Source of the DNA: Pseudomonas sp. CCC3.1
GTDB taxonomy: Bacteria > Pseudomonadota > Gammaproteobacteria > Pseudomonadales > Pseudomonadaceae
Reading direction: 5' to 3'
Length of the DNA: 64,000 bases
Assembly (NCBI RefSeq): GCF_034347405.1
Contig: NZ_CP133778.1
Span: 2,914,001-2,978,000, forward strand
This document shows, piece by piece, positions 50,323 to 58,357 of the stretch. The notes under the pieces were generated by a model. It ran no database searches, had not been told where the DNA came from, and saw only the letters and a program-made list of their open reading frames with translations. The translations under genes were made by a program, and so were the position numbers. How positions within the stretch are numbered: the stretch's first letter is position 1; every line of letters starts with the position of its first letter.

Positions 50323-52758
50323 TCAGAAGTCGTAGCGCAAGCTGGTCATCAGGTTACGTGGCGCTCCATAGACGCTCCAGTTGTCGGCGTAGCTGTAGTA
50401 AGTCCGGTCGAACAGGTTGTTCACGTTCAGGGCAACGCTCACGTGATCATTGACCTGATAACGGCCCATCAGGTTGACCAGCGCATAACTGCCTTGCTCG
50501 AAAGCATGCAAGTCCTGACCAATTTTGCTTTGCCAATTCGCACCCGCACCGACCGTGACTTTGTCCCAGGCACCCGGCAAGCGATAGGAGGTGAAGGTCT
50601 TGAGGCTGTGACGAGGGATGTTGGTCACGATGCGCTGATCGTCCTGATCGGTGCTGACGCTGTAGGCGTAACCCGCCGAGGCTTGCCAGTTCTCATTGAG
50701 TTCGCCGTTCAGTTCGATCTCCAGGCCCTGAGTGGTGGTGCCCTGCTCTGCCGTATAGGTGTCGAACTCACCGGCATACACCGCCAGGTTGTCTTGCTCG
50801 ATGCGAAACAGCGCCAGGCTTGCGTTCAGGCGGTCGTCGAGAAACGTGCCCTTGAGCCCGGTCTCGTAGCCCGTGCCTTCCTGCGGGTCCAGTGGTTTGC
50901 CGTTTTTATCTTTAACGCCATAGGCCTGCGGGTTGAAGATTTTGGTGTAGCTGGCGTACAGCGCCCACGTCTCGTTCAGGTCGTACACCACACCGGCATA
51001 CGGCAGAAACACGCCGTTGCGGGTTTCATCACTCTGGCTGCCAGCGCCAGCGTATGAACGGCTTTCGCTGTTGCGCTTCCAGTCTGTGACCCGCGTGCCA
51101 AGAATCACTTTCAGGTCATCCGTCACGTTCAGCCGCGTGGTGGCATAGGCCGCGTATTGATTTTCAACGATCAAGTTCTTGCCCTGCGCCGTGGTATCGG
51201 GCTGCGGCCCCTTACCGTTCCAGATGAAGATGTTATCGATAGTGCCGTCATATCCGGTCCACGGCCCATACCAGCCGCCATGCTCGGGCACGCTCTCGCG
51301 GTAGCGCGACAGAGTCACGCCGGTAATCAGTTCATGCTCGCGGCCCAACAGGGTAAAAGGCCCGGTGACGTAGGCGTCCAGGGTATTTTCACGCGGGGTG
51401 CCCGACCAGCGATTGGGGAACATGTAGGCGCCGGAGCCGGTGGCGGCATCAATTTCACCGTTCATGTAGTTGATCAGTTCATCGAACTGGTATTCGGTAT
51501 GCCCGACTTCAACCTTGGCGCTCCAGCCGCTGTCGAAACGATGCTCCAGCGAGGCAAACAGGTTGGTTTTGGCGACGTCGTAGTAAGACCAGTCCGGCGC
51601 ACTGTTGGCCGAGCGCTTGAAATGGGTTTTCTCACCATCAGCGAAAAACACCTGGAACCCGGTGCGCAAGGGTGAATCCGCCTGAGTCTTGAGGTAGCTA
51701 AAGCCTGCGGTCAGCAGTGTCGATTCGCTCAGGTCAAACTCGGTGATGCCATAGACCAATTGGTTGTCTTGCTTGTAACGATCAACCCACGAGTTCTGAT
51801 TCTTGTAATCGAGCACCAGACGCCCGCGTACATTGCCCGTTTCGGTCATCGGGCCTGACACGTCGAGGCCCAGGCCGTAGCGATCCCAGTTCCCGGCTTC
51901 GGCGGTGACACTGGCCTGCAGATCGGAGGTCGGGCGCTTGCGAATCATGTTGACGGTTGCCGAGGGCGTCCCCGAACCACTGATCAAACCCGTGGCGCCG
52001 CGCACGATCTCGACCCGGTCATACATGGCGGTGCTCTGCGAGAAGTTCGCCAACCGCGCCGAAGTCGGCACGCCGTCGACTTCAAAGTTGTTGATCATGA
52101 AACCACGCGACCAATAGGTGTCGTTTTCGGCGCCAACGCCCACCCGTGAAACGGCAATCCCAGGCGTGGCTTCCATCACATCCGTGAGGTTGGCCAGCTT
52201 CTGATCCTTGATGCGCTGGCTGGTCATCACGGTAATCGACTGCGGCGTGTCTTTGAGTGCGAGGTTCAAGCGCGTCGAGCTGCTGGACGAATAGGTGCTG
52301 TAAGAACCGGTGCCTTCGGTGGTTGAGCCCGACGCTTTGCCGGAAATCATCGTGCTTCCCAGTTCCAGCGCCCCGCCAGCAGAAGCCTGCGGCTGCGCGA
52401 TTAACTGGTAGCGCCCTTCTGCGGTCGGCACGGCGATGAGACCGCTATTGGCCAATAACACCTGCAATGCCTGCTCCACCGTGTAGGTGCCGTGCAGCGC
52501 CGGGCTCGATTTACCGGCGGTCAAGGCCGCATCACCGGCCAGGTACACACCCGCCTCAGCCGCCAGTTGATTGAGCTGGTTGGCCAGAGGCCCCGCACTC
52601 AAGTCATAGTGGCGGCTTTGCACCTGTTCGGCGGCCAGTGCTGCCGATGCCATGATCATGGACAAAGGCGAGCCAATGGCCAAAGCGATGGCTAGCGCCA
52701 AGGGGCGTGCGCGGTCGTGGCGCGCAGAGTGTGGTGAAACAGGCATGCGTAGTGACAT
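50323..52758 (-). CDS. TonB-dependent siderophore transducer with STN domain (FpvA/FoxA-like)
   Basis: 811 residues if started at the ATG at 52758; an ATG at 52785 would add nine residues and neither has a strong ribosome site. After the signal peptide (ending ASAALAAEQ) comes an STN domain (about residues 50-125: YDLSAGPLANQLNQLAAEAGVYL), used for signalling to a FecR-type anti-sigma factor. The plug begins DTPQSITVMTSQRIKDQK and the barrel ends RYDF. It lies directly downstream of matching fecR and fecI-type genes, so it is the surface sensor and transporter of a xenosiderophore cell-surface signalling system. Ligand unknown. Confidence 0.9.
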   Translation of the reverse strand: MSLRMPVSPHSARHDRARPLALAIALAIGSPLSMIMASAALAAEQVQSRHYDLSAGPLANQLNQLAAEAGVYLAGDAALTAGKSSPALHGTYTVEQALQVLLANSGLIAVPTAEGRYQLIAQPQASAGGALELGSTMISGKASGSTTEGTGSYSTYSSSSSTRLNLALKDTPQSITVMTSQRIKDQKLANLTDVMEATPGIAVSRVGVGAENDTYWSRGFMINNFEVDGVPTSARLANFSQSTAMYDRVEIVRGATGLISGSGTPSATVNMIRKRPTSDLQASVTAEAGNWDRYGLGLDVSGPMTETGNVRGRLVLDYKNQNSWVDRYKQDNQLVYGITEFDLSESTLLTAGFSYLKTQADSPLRTGFQVFFADGEKTHFKRSANSAPDWSYYDVAKTNLFASLEHRFDSGWSAKVEVGHTEYQFDELINYMNGEIDAATGSGAYMFPNRWSGTPRENTLDAYVTGPFTLLGREHELITGVTLSRYRESVPEHGGWYGPWTGYDGTIDNIFIWNGKGPQPDTTAQGKNLIVENQYAAYATTRLNVTDDLKVILGTRVTDWKRNSESRSYAGAGSQSDETRNGVFLPYAGVVYDLNETWALYASYTKIFNPQAYGVKDKNGKPLDPQEGTGYETGLKGTFLDDRLNASLALFRIEQDNLAVYAGEFDTYTAEQGTTTQGLEIELNGELNENWQASAGYAYSVSTDQDDQRIVTNIPRHSLKTFTSYRLPGAWDKVTVGAGANWQSKIGQDLHAFEQGSYALVNLMGRYQVNDHVSVALNVNNLFDRTYYSYADNWSVYGAPRNLMTSLRYDF

Positions 52759-52802
52759 TGATGAGTCCCGGTCGAGAGGAGGCATAAAGCCGTAGTCACC
52801 TG

Positions 52803-52822
52803 TTAATTCGAATGAGAATTAA
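52803..52822 (-). promoter_or_regulatory. Inverted repeat/Fur-like box before the STN receptor
   Basis: TTAATTC-N6-GAATTAA, a perfect 7-bp dyad in the gap between the anti-sigma gene stop and the receptor start. The overlapping plus-strand string AATGAGAATTA resembles a Fur half-box. It may combine iron repression with the sigma-factor-driven receptor promoter. Confidence 0.5.
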
Positions 52823-52850
52823 AAACCGGAAGCTTTCAGCCAAAAAATTT

Positions 52851-53831
52851 TCACGCGCTTCTCGGGACCACGGTTACCCACCACGGGAAATGCCGTTCGA
52901 CGCGGATCGGCAACGCCTGCTCCAGCATGGCGAGCACTTGATCGGTATCACGTAACGGGTAAGTGCCCATCACTCGCAAACCAGCCACCCTCGGGTCAAT
53001 CCCCAGATGCCCATGGCGATAGGTCGACAGTTCACGGATGAAGTCGCCAAGACGGGTATCGTTGGCCAACAACAAACCCTGCGCCCACGCCTCGCGACCG
53101 GATTGCGCTGGCTGAGTGGCGAACACCTGCTGACGATCGAACGCAACCCCCTGCCCGGCAGGTACCACGCGAGTCTGGGCACTTGCAGTCGAGGTCACTT
53201 GAACACTGCCTTCAAACACGTTGAGCCGGGTAATGCCCTCACCCTCTCGCACGCTGAATCGCGTGCCCAATGGGCGTAACAAGCCTTGTTCGGTTTGAAC
53301 GAAAAAAGGTCGGGAGTCGCTGCCGGTGTTGATCAGTATTTCGCCGCTATAGAGCCGCAATGTGCGCTGTTGCGGGCTGAAATCAACATCCAATGCAGTG
53401 CCACTGTTCAGCCATAACCGGGTGCCATCGGCCAAGCGTTGCTCGCCAAGCACCTGGGTCGTGGTGTGGTAGTCGGTCGTCCAGGCAGTCAATGAATCCG
53501 GGAGCCAGCGTTGACGCCAACTGGCCCAGCCAAGCATCGCGCCGCCCATCACTACCGACAGGTTGCGCAATACCTGACGCCGGGAACGTTGGGTATGACG
53601 AAGGTTTTCCAGCGTTTTGGCAGCGCCCGCAACGTCTTCTTGCAAGGGCGCGAAGCGCTGGCTGACGCGCTCGACATAGCACCAGGCCAATCGATTTTGT
53701 TCGCTCAAGGCATGCCACTGGCGCCAGGCTTCGTGCAGGTCACCCGCATGGGGCTCGCCAGTCAATCGGGCGAACCAGTCGGCTGCCTGTTGCAGCGTGG
53801 CGTAGTCCAGCGGGGTATCCTGGCGCTTCAC
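52851..53831 (-). CDS. FecR-family anti-sigma factor/regulator
   Basis: 326 residues from a GTG start (53829-53831) that overlaps the sigma gene stop by 4 bp. A cytoplasmic DUF4880 N-terminus (ADWFARLTGEP ... WRQWHALSEQNRLAW) is followed by a single hydrophobic segment near 85-105, preceded by RSRRQVLRNL, a twin-arginine-like pattern reported for several Pseudomonas FecR proteins. The periplasmic part contains the FecR domain (LADGTRLWLNSGTALDV) and a C-terminal STN-binding region. It relays the receptor signal to the sigma factor. Confidence 0.91.
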   Translation of the reverse strand: MKRQDTPLDYATLQQAADWFARLTGEPHAGDLHEAWRQWHALSEQNRLAWCYVERVSQRFAPLQEDVAGAAKTLENLRHTQRSRRQVLRNLSVVMGGAMLGWASWRQRWLPDSLTAWTTDYHTTTQVLGEQRLADGTRLWLNSGTALDVDFSPQQRTLRLYSGEILINTGSDSRPFFVQTEQGLLRPLGTRFSVREGEGITRLNVFEGSVQVTSTASAQTRVVPAGQGVAFDRQQVFATQPAQSGREAWAQGLLLANDTRLGDFIRELSTYRHGHLGIDPRVAGLRVMGTYPLRDTDQVLAMLEQALPIRVERHFPWWVTVVPRSA

Positions 53832-54364
53832 CGCAGCGCACCGTCGAGTTCAGCTTCGAGCAGTGCGCACTGCAACATGGCCTGCGCCATGTATTTGGTC
53901 ACCGTGCGTTCACTCACGCCCAGACGTACACCGATCTGTCGATAGTTCAGCCCTTCGAGCTGAGCCAGGCAAAACGCTTGTGCGACCTTGCCTGGCAAAC
54001 GATCCAGCATGGCCTGCAACTGTTGCAGTGCCTCAAGCACCAGCGCACGGTGCTCTTCGGACGGCAAACAGTGTTCATCGCGACTGCCCAGTACCTCAAC
54101 CCAGGCGCGTTCAACCTGCTTGCGCCGCCAGAAGTCGACAAACACATGACGTGACATCGCACTCAAGTAAGCCCGCGCATGCCCCTCGCTGGTAAAAGCC
54201 CGCGGCTGAATCAGAAGGCGCACGAACACATCGTGAGCCAAATCGGCGGCATCGCTGGTATTGCCCAGTTTGCGGGCCAACCAACTGCGTATCCACCCAT
54301 GGTGGGTCGTGTAGAGGCCGCCGACGTTGCACGGGTCAGCAACAGGTTCGCTAGATCGAGGCAT
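53828..54364 (-). CDS. FecI/FpvI-type ECF sigma factor
   Basis: 178 residues from the ATG at 54364, just downstream of a Fur box; the longer frame to 54424 would place the start within that box. Region 2 (DAADLAHDVFVRLL ... RAYLSAMSRHVFVDFWRR) and region 4 (LEGLNYRQIGVRLGVSERTVTKYMAQA) are typical of iron-starvation ECF sigma factors. It should direct transcription of the STN receptor gene when the cognate siderophore is sensed. sigma, anti-sigma and receptor lie in this order on the minus strand. Confidence 0.92.
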   Translation of the reverse strand: MPRSSEPVADPCNVGGLYTTHHGWIRSWLARKLGNTSDAADLAHDVFVRLLIQPRAFTSEGHARAYLSAMSRHVFVDFWRRKQVERAWVEVLGSRDEHCLPSEEHRALVLEALQQLQAMLDRLPGKVAQAFCLAQLEGLNYRQIGVRLGVSERTVTKYMAQAMLQCALLEAELDGALR

Positions 54365-54375
54365 GAGAATATTTA

Positions 54376-54394
54376 ACAAATGATAATTGTTACC
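54376..54394 (-). promoter_or_regulatory. Fur box upstream of the ECF sigma factor
   Basis: ACAAATGATAATTGTTACC matches about 13 of 19 positions of the Fur consensus, including the full ATGATAAT core, and ends 12 bp from the sigma factor ATG. Iron starvation control of the signalling system is thus expected. Confidence 0.7.
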
Positions 54395-54490
54395 AATCAT
54401 AATTTGTAACTCAAAAGGCCACAACCCGTCTGCTCGACTTGCCCGACCGTCACTGATTACTTAAAGGTGGCACTCCCTGACGGCCATTAC

Positions 54491-56626
54491 TCAGGCAATT
54501 GCCAGCTCGGGGCTTTGCGGACCAAGCTCATGCAGGCGCTGAAACTGCTCGCTGATCGCCGCAACCAGGGCCGCATCCTTGACCGGGTCCAACCCCGGAT
54601 ACGGCCGTCCGTTGTAGTTTCCGGTGTAGGTCAACACCGCTTCTATGCTGCCCGCTTCCTCATACACCGTGCGGATCAATTGGCTTTCCTGGTCTTTTTT
54701 GTCTGTGCACTTCAGTGCGTAATGCAGGGCCAGAGCACTGCCAAACTCCAGGGCGCTGCTGTCAATTCCGTGTTTTTTGGCCATATCGATGCTGCGAAAT
54801 ATCCGTTCATTACGTTGCAGTTTGCGCAGCGGATCACGCCCCACACGCGCACACGGGTCCTTGAATGAGGTGTTGCAACGCTCCAGAAAGGTTTTCGAGA
54901 AGTCAGCCACGGCGTCGGCCAGTTGCGGGTTCTCAGCCACCAGCGCCGGACCGACTTCCTGGCGAATCAGTCGTTCCGCCAAGGCACTGACCCGAGGGTC
55001 ACCCATGCCCTGCCCCAACCATGAATAACCCAACAGGCTGGCGTACCAGGCAATGATCGCGTGCGGGCCGTTCCACAGCAGGTTCTTGATGACCTGCGTC
55101 TGTGTGATGTCGTCTACGGTTTTAACTTGGCGCAGGCGCTCCAGCAGGTTGCTGCAACGCTCTGCATACAACGGCATGTCCGACTCGCTGTTGAACAAAA
55201 TCAAGTGCAATTGGCTGAGGGCGTTGCTCGACTGGGCGAAAGGTCGAAATCGAGCGATTAGACGCTCGTACTCTGGCACAGGTACCTTGGGCGAGGTTTT
55301 GCGGACGGCGGGTTGCTCACTCAAGCTGTTCTGAAAAATATTCGACTTGATCCGCAACTGCCGCACCAGCGCCTCGTTGGAGATTTTGGAGACGATGCGG
55401 CTCACCACCGTTTCGGCAAAGTGGGTGTTATCGAGAATTTTCTGTGCGATCTGCGGCGACGCCAGCAGCTCCAACTGCGCTTGTACGTGACGTCGAACAA
55501 AATCCGCCCCGCCGACTTTATTCAGCACAATCAGGATGGTCAGTTCGCGCCCACGACGCTCGAAGCGGCGAATCAGGCCTTTGGCAATCACCGGTGCCTG
55601 ATTGCGTATGGCCGGTTCCGGAAGGCTCAGGCCGACGATTTCAGCCGTGTCGTACATGCGAATCACCGCGTCGGCGTCGTCCATGTCGATCATTCTGAGG
55701 TTTTCGATGGTCTGGTCGAATGAGGTGGCGCCATAGCGCACGCTGAATCGGCCGAACGCCTGAATGGTTTCACGCAACATCCGCGAGCGGGTCGCCGCAA
55801 TGATTTCACACGGCCGGGTGTAGCCATCCCAGTGCGAGAAAATCTGCGTCAGGTAACCGCCGCCCATGGCACCAAACCCATGAATGCCGACACTGAACTG
55901 GTTCAGGGCCTGCGGGAAACTCTCGGTCAGCTCAGGCGTGCCAAGGTCGGGCATGCAGTCGTTCAAATCACCCAGAAACCCATGCATGCTTTGATAAGCC
56001 TTCAAGGCTCCCGCCTTGACCTCAGGCGCCGGGGATTTGATGTCTTCGATCAGAATCGGCTGACCATCGGCACGAATCGCCGATAGCAAACCGTTCTCAG
56101 AGTCCTCAAGCATCAGGCAGTGCTGTGGCAGGCAATTAAGTGCGCTGGCCGCCGCCAGGAAAATCTCTGGATGCGGCTTGCCTTGAGTCACTTCATCTCC
56201 GCACACAGTGACATCAAAATACTTCAAGACATTGGCATTGATCAGGTACTCCTCGGCAATCGCGCGCCGACTGGACGTGGCCACGGCCATGGTCAAGCCG
56301 TACTTGCGCAAGCGCTCCAGCACTTCGAGCAAGCCATCCTTGATCGGCACGCCATGGTCACGCACGTAGGCCAACTCCAGCTCGTCAGCGCGCTTTCGGA
56401 CTTCGGCGTAGGGGAAGTCTTCGCCATGATTCGCCTTGGCCAATGCCTCGGCCTTCTTGGCACTCAAACCCAGTGAGCCGATGAGGGTTTCTTCGCTCAG
56501 GGGTGTGCCAAAAATTTCGATGGCCGCTTGTTTCAGGGTTTTAAAACGCAGGCGTTCGGTGTCAAACATGGTGCCATCCATGTCGAAGATGGCACTAAAA
56601 ATTCTCTTGCCCTGGAAATAGATCAT
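54491..56626 (-). CDS. mtlD: Bifunctional mannitol-1-phosphate dehydrogenase/phosphatase
   Basis: 711 residues from the ATG at 56626, which has AAGGAG upstream. Residues 1-225 are a HAD phosphatase (FDMDGTMFD with D15 and D17, then GDEVTQGKPHPEIF and LEDSENG). Residues 245-700 are a long-chain polyol dehydrogenase (VGIHGFGAMGGGY dinucleotide motif; catalytic pattern K-x4-N-x2-H in KNLLWNGPH). The same fusion is known from Acinetobacter MtlD, which makes mannitol from fructose-6-phosphate for osmoprotection. No mannitol uptake genes are adjacent, which fits biosynthesis and not catabolism. It is monocistronic with a long upstream region. Confidence 0.87.
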   Translation of the reverse strand: MIYFQGKRIFSAIFDMDGTMFDTERLRFKTLKQAAIEIFGTPLSEETLIGSLGLSAKKAEALAKANHGEDFPYAEVRKRADELELAYVRDHGVPIKDGLLEVLERLRKYGLTMAVATSSRRAIAEEYLINANVLKYFDVTVCGDEVTQGKPHPEIFLAAASALNCLPQHCLMLEDSENGLLSAIRADGQPILIEDIKSPAPEVKAGALKAYQSMHGFLGDLNDCMPDLGTPELTESFPQALNQFSVGIHGFGAMGGGYLTQIFSHWDGYTRPCEIIAATRSRMLRETIQAFGRFSVRYGATSFDQTIENLRMIDMDDADAVIRMYDTAEIVGLSLPEPAIRNQAPVIAKGLIRRFERRGRELTILIVLNKVGGADFVRRHVQAQLELLASPQIAQKILDNTHFAETVVSRIVSKISNEALVRQLRIKSNIFQNSLSEQPAVRKTSPKVPVPEYERLIARFRPFAQSSNALSQLHLILFNSESDMPLYAERCSNLLERLRQVKTVDDITQTQVIKNLLWNGPHAIIAWYASLLGYSWLGQGMGDPRVSALAERLIRQEVGPALVAENPQLADAVADFSKTFLERCNTSFKDPCARVGRDPLRKLQRNERIFRSIDMAKKHGIDSSALEFGSALALHYALKCTDKKDQESQLIRTVYEEAGSIEAVLTYTGNYNGRPYPGLDPVKDAALVAAISEQFQRLHELGPQSPELAIA

Positions 56627-57101
56627 GGGTGTTACTCCTTGTACCGCGAGGTTCAGATAAAAAAGCCGGGCAGCAGAACGCACTGTTGAACACGCACAGT
56701 GGACGCGCCGGTTGGGCGAGTTATCGGAATCAATCAGGCGGAGGGATGTAACAGTGGCGCCAATTGGCGCAGTTACCCGAGAAGCACGGGATCAACTGGG
56801 GTAAAGCAACGTTTGCAAAGAGACGAGAAATAAACCCTGTGGATGCGCTGACGCGGCGTTTGACGTGAGGCCCACAGCTCGCAATCAGGGATGCGGGCTG
56901 TGAGCCGAACTGGCGATTGATACGTGTGATTCCATCCATATGGGCTTGTCATTTCCTGTAATACGATTGAATGCCTTTTTAGCTATAACGCACTTGGAGG
57001 CTCTAGATCAAGGTTTGTCTATGCAGCGTCGAGGGGGCCGACACGCGAGATCGCATGCGCCTGAGGCGTTGATTACCTAAAGTGAGCGCCTTGCGCGGTC
57101 T
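56627..57101. other. Promoter region and gene-free stretch upstream of mtlD
   Basis: 475 bp with no supported gene. It contains a perfect 14-bp palindrome GCGCCAATTGGCGC (56757-56770), 131 bp upstream of the mtlD ATG, and an AACGTTTGC string near 56809-56817. A 69-codon frame at 56730-56939 has no ribosome site or family features. Osmotic or other control of mtlD could reside here. Confidence 0.55.
56757..56770. promoter_or_regulatory. Perfect 14-bp palindrome upstream of mtlD
   Basis: GCGCCAATTGGCGC reads the same on both strands. It is the only perfect palindrome of this length in the mtlD upstream region and is a candidate operator. Confidence 0.45.
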
Positions 57102-57190
57102 TGTGGGAGCCGGGCTTGCCCGCGATGCAAACGGATCGATCGGACAGTGAACACTGCATCCATTCAATCGCGGGCAAGCCCGCTCCCACA
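57102..57190. repeat. REP-like palindrome
   Basis: Arms TGTGGGAGCCGGGCTTGCCCGCGATGCA and inverted copy, 89 bp overall, directly downstream of the alpha/beta hydrolase stop at 57195. It may act as that gene's transcript end. Confidence 0.85.
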
Positions 57191-57194
57191 GGTG

Positions 57195-58220
57195 TCAGTC
57201 ACTCGGCTTCAATTGCTCGATCAATACCCGGTTAAACCCTGCCGGATCTTCCATTTGCGGCGCATGGCCCATGCCCGGAAACTCAACCAGTTTGGCACCT
57301 GGTATGAGTGCAGCGGCCTGTTTGCCCAGCACGTTGTAATGACCGATCCTGGCTTTGACTTCCGGCGGCGCGATGTCGCTGCCGATGGCTGTGGTGTCTG
57401 CGTCGCCTATCAGCAACAGCGTTGGCACCTTCAGGTTTGGCAGCTCGTAGAACACTGGTTGGGTGAAGATCATGTCGTAGATCAACGCCGAGTTCCACGC
57501 CACTCGCTTGTGCCCCGGGCCTTTGTTGAGCCCTGCGAGCATGTCGACCCAGCGGTCGTACTCAGGCTTCCAGTGCCCGGCGTAATAGGTGCTTTGTTCA
57601 TAGTTGCGCACGCCTGCCGCGTCCAGTTTCAACTCGCGTTCGTACCATTGGTCGACGCTGCGCCATGGCACGCCCAGGGCTTTCCAGTCTTCCAGGCCGA
57701 TGGGATTGACCAGCACCAGTTTCTCGGTCTGCGGCGCGTACATCAGTGCATAGCGTGTGGCCAGCATGCCACCTGTGGAATGGCCGATGACACTGGCCTT
57801 GTCGATACCAAGACTGGCCAATAAAGCGTGGGTGTTGGCCGACAACTGCTGAAAGCTGTACTGGTAATTCGCCGGTTTACTTGAAGTACAAAAGCCGATC
57901 TGATCCGGCACCACGACTCGATAGCCCGCTGCGCTCAAGGCTTTGATGCTGTCACCCCAAGTCGCTGCGCAGAAGTTCTTGCCATGCAGCAACACCGCCG
58001 TATGGCCATTGGCTGCGCCGGTGGGCGCTACGTCCATGTAGCCCATCTGTAACGACTGGCCCTGGGACTGGAAATTGTAATGATGCAATGGATATGGGTA
58101 TTCAAAGCCTTGCAGCTGTTCGCCATAACTGGGGGTGGACGGCTCGGGCGCAGCAACTGCCAGTAACGGCAAGGCACACGCAACCAACAGGCCTGCATAC
58201 GATCGCTTAATAAATGACAT
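57195..58220 (-). CDS. Exported alpha/beta-fold hydrolase
   Basis: 341 residues with GGAG upstream of the ATG and a signal peptide (FIKRSYAGLLVACALPLLAVA). The triad is visible: Ser148 in GHSTGG, Asp near 280 in GDADTT and His near 322 in GMGHAPQ; VLLHGKNF supplies the oxyanion hole. It acts in the periplasm or outside. It is transcribed divergently from a TonB receptor gene, a layout shared with periplasmic siderophore esterases, so hydrolysis of the imported ligand is a reasonable idea. A general haloperoxidase/esterase role cannot be ruled out. Confidence 0.85.
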   Translation of the reverse strand: MSFIKRSYAGLLVACALPLLAVAAPEPSTPSYGEQLQGFEYPYPLHHYNFQSQGQSLQMGYMDVAPTGAANGHTAVLLHGKNFCAATWGDSIKALSAAGYRVVVPDQIGFCTSSKPANYQYSFQQLSANTHALLASLGIDKASVIGHSTGGMLATRYALMYAPQTEKLVLVNPIGLEDWKALGVPWRSVDQWYERELKLDAAGVRNYEQSTYYAGHWKPEYDRWVDMLAGLNKGPGHKRVAWNSALIYDMIFTQPVFYELPNLKVPTLLLIGDADTTAIGSDIAPPEVKARIGHYNVLGKQAAALIPGAKLVEFPGMGHAPQMEDPAGFNRVLIEQLKPSD

Positions 58221-58259
58221 AGGCCGCTCCTCAAAAGTTCTGGAGCGTCACATTGCACG

Positions 58260-58276
58260 ATTAACCCAAGGTTAAT
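58260..58276. promoter_or_regulatory. Palindromic operator candidate between hydrolase and TonB receptor
   Basis: ATTAACC-CAA-GGTTAAT, a perfect 7-bp dyad, 40 bp from the hydrolase ATG and 82 bp from the receptor ATG. No Fur-like box is visible in the same gap, so a dedicated regulator may control both genes. Confidence 0.55.
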
Positions 58277-58357
58277 AGCCACCTGTATGATGGCGCGCAT
58301 AAAAAAGCCCCGGGGATTTACGTCTATCACGGGTCAGCCATTGTTTAGGAGCTTTGC

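Noticed and set aside
56801..56820. LacI-type operator around AACGTT upstream of mtlD
   Set aside because: Only the central AACGTT is symmetrical; the flanks do not pair well enough to claim a site.
56730..56939. 69-codon minus-strand frame upstream of mtlD
   Set aside because: No ribosome site, no recognisable family, and it spans the perfect palindrome and likely promoter region.
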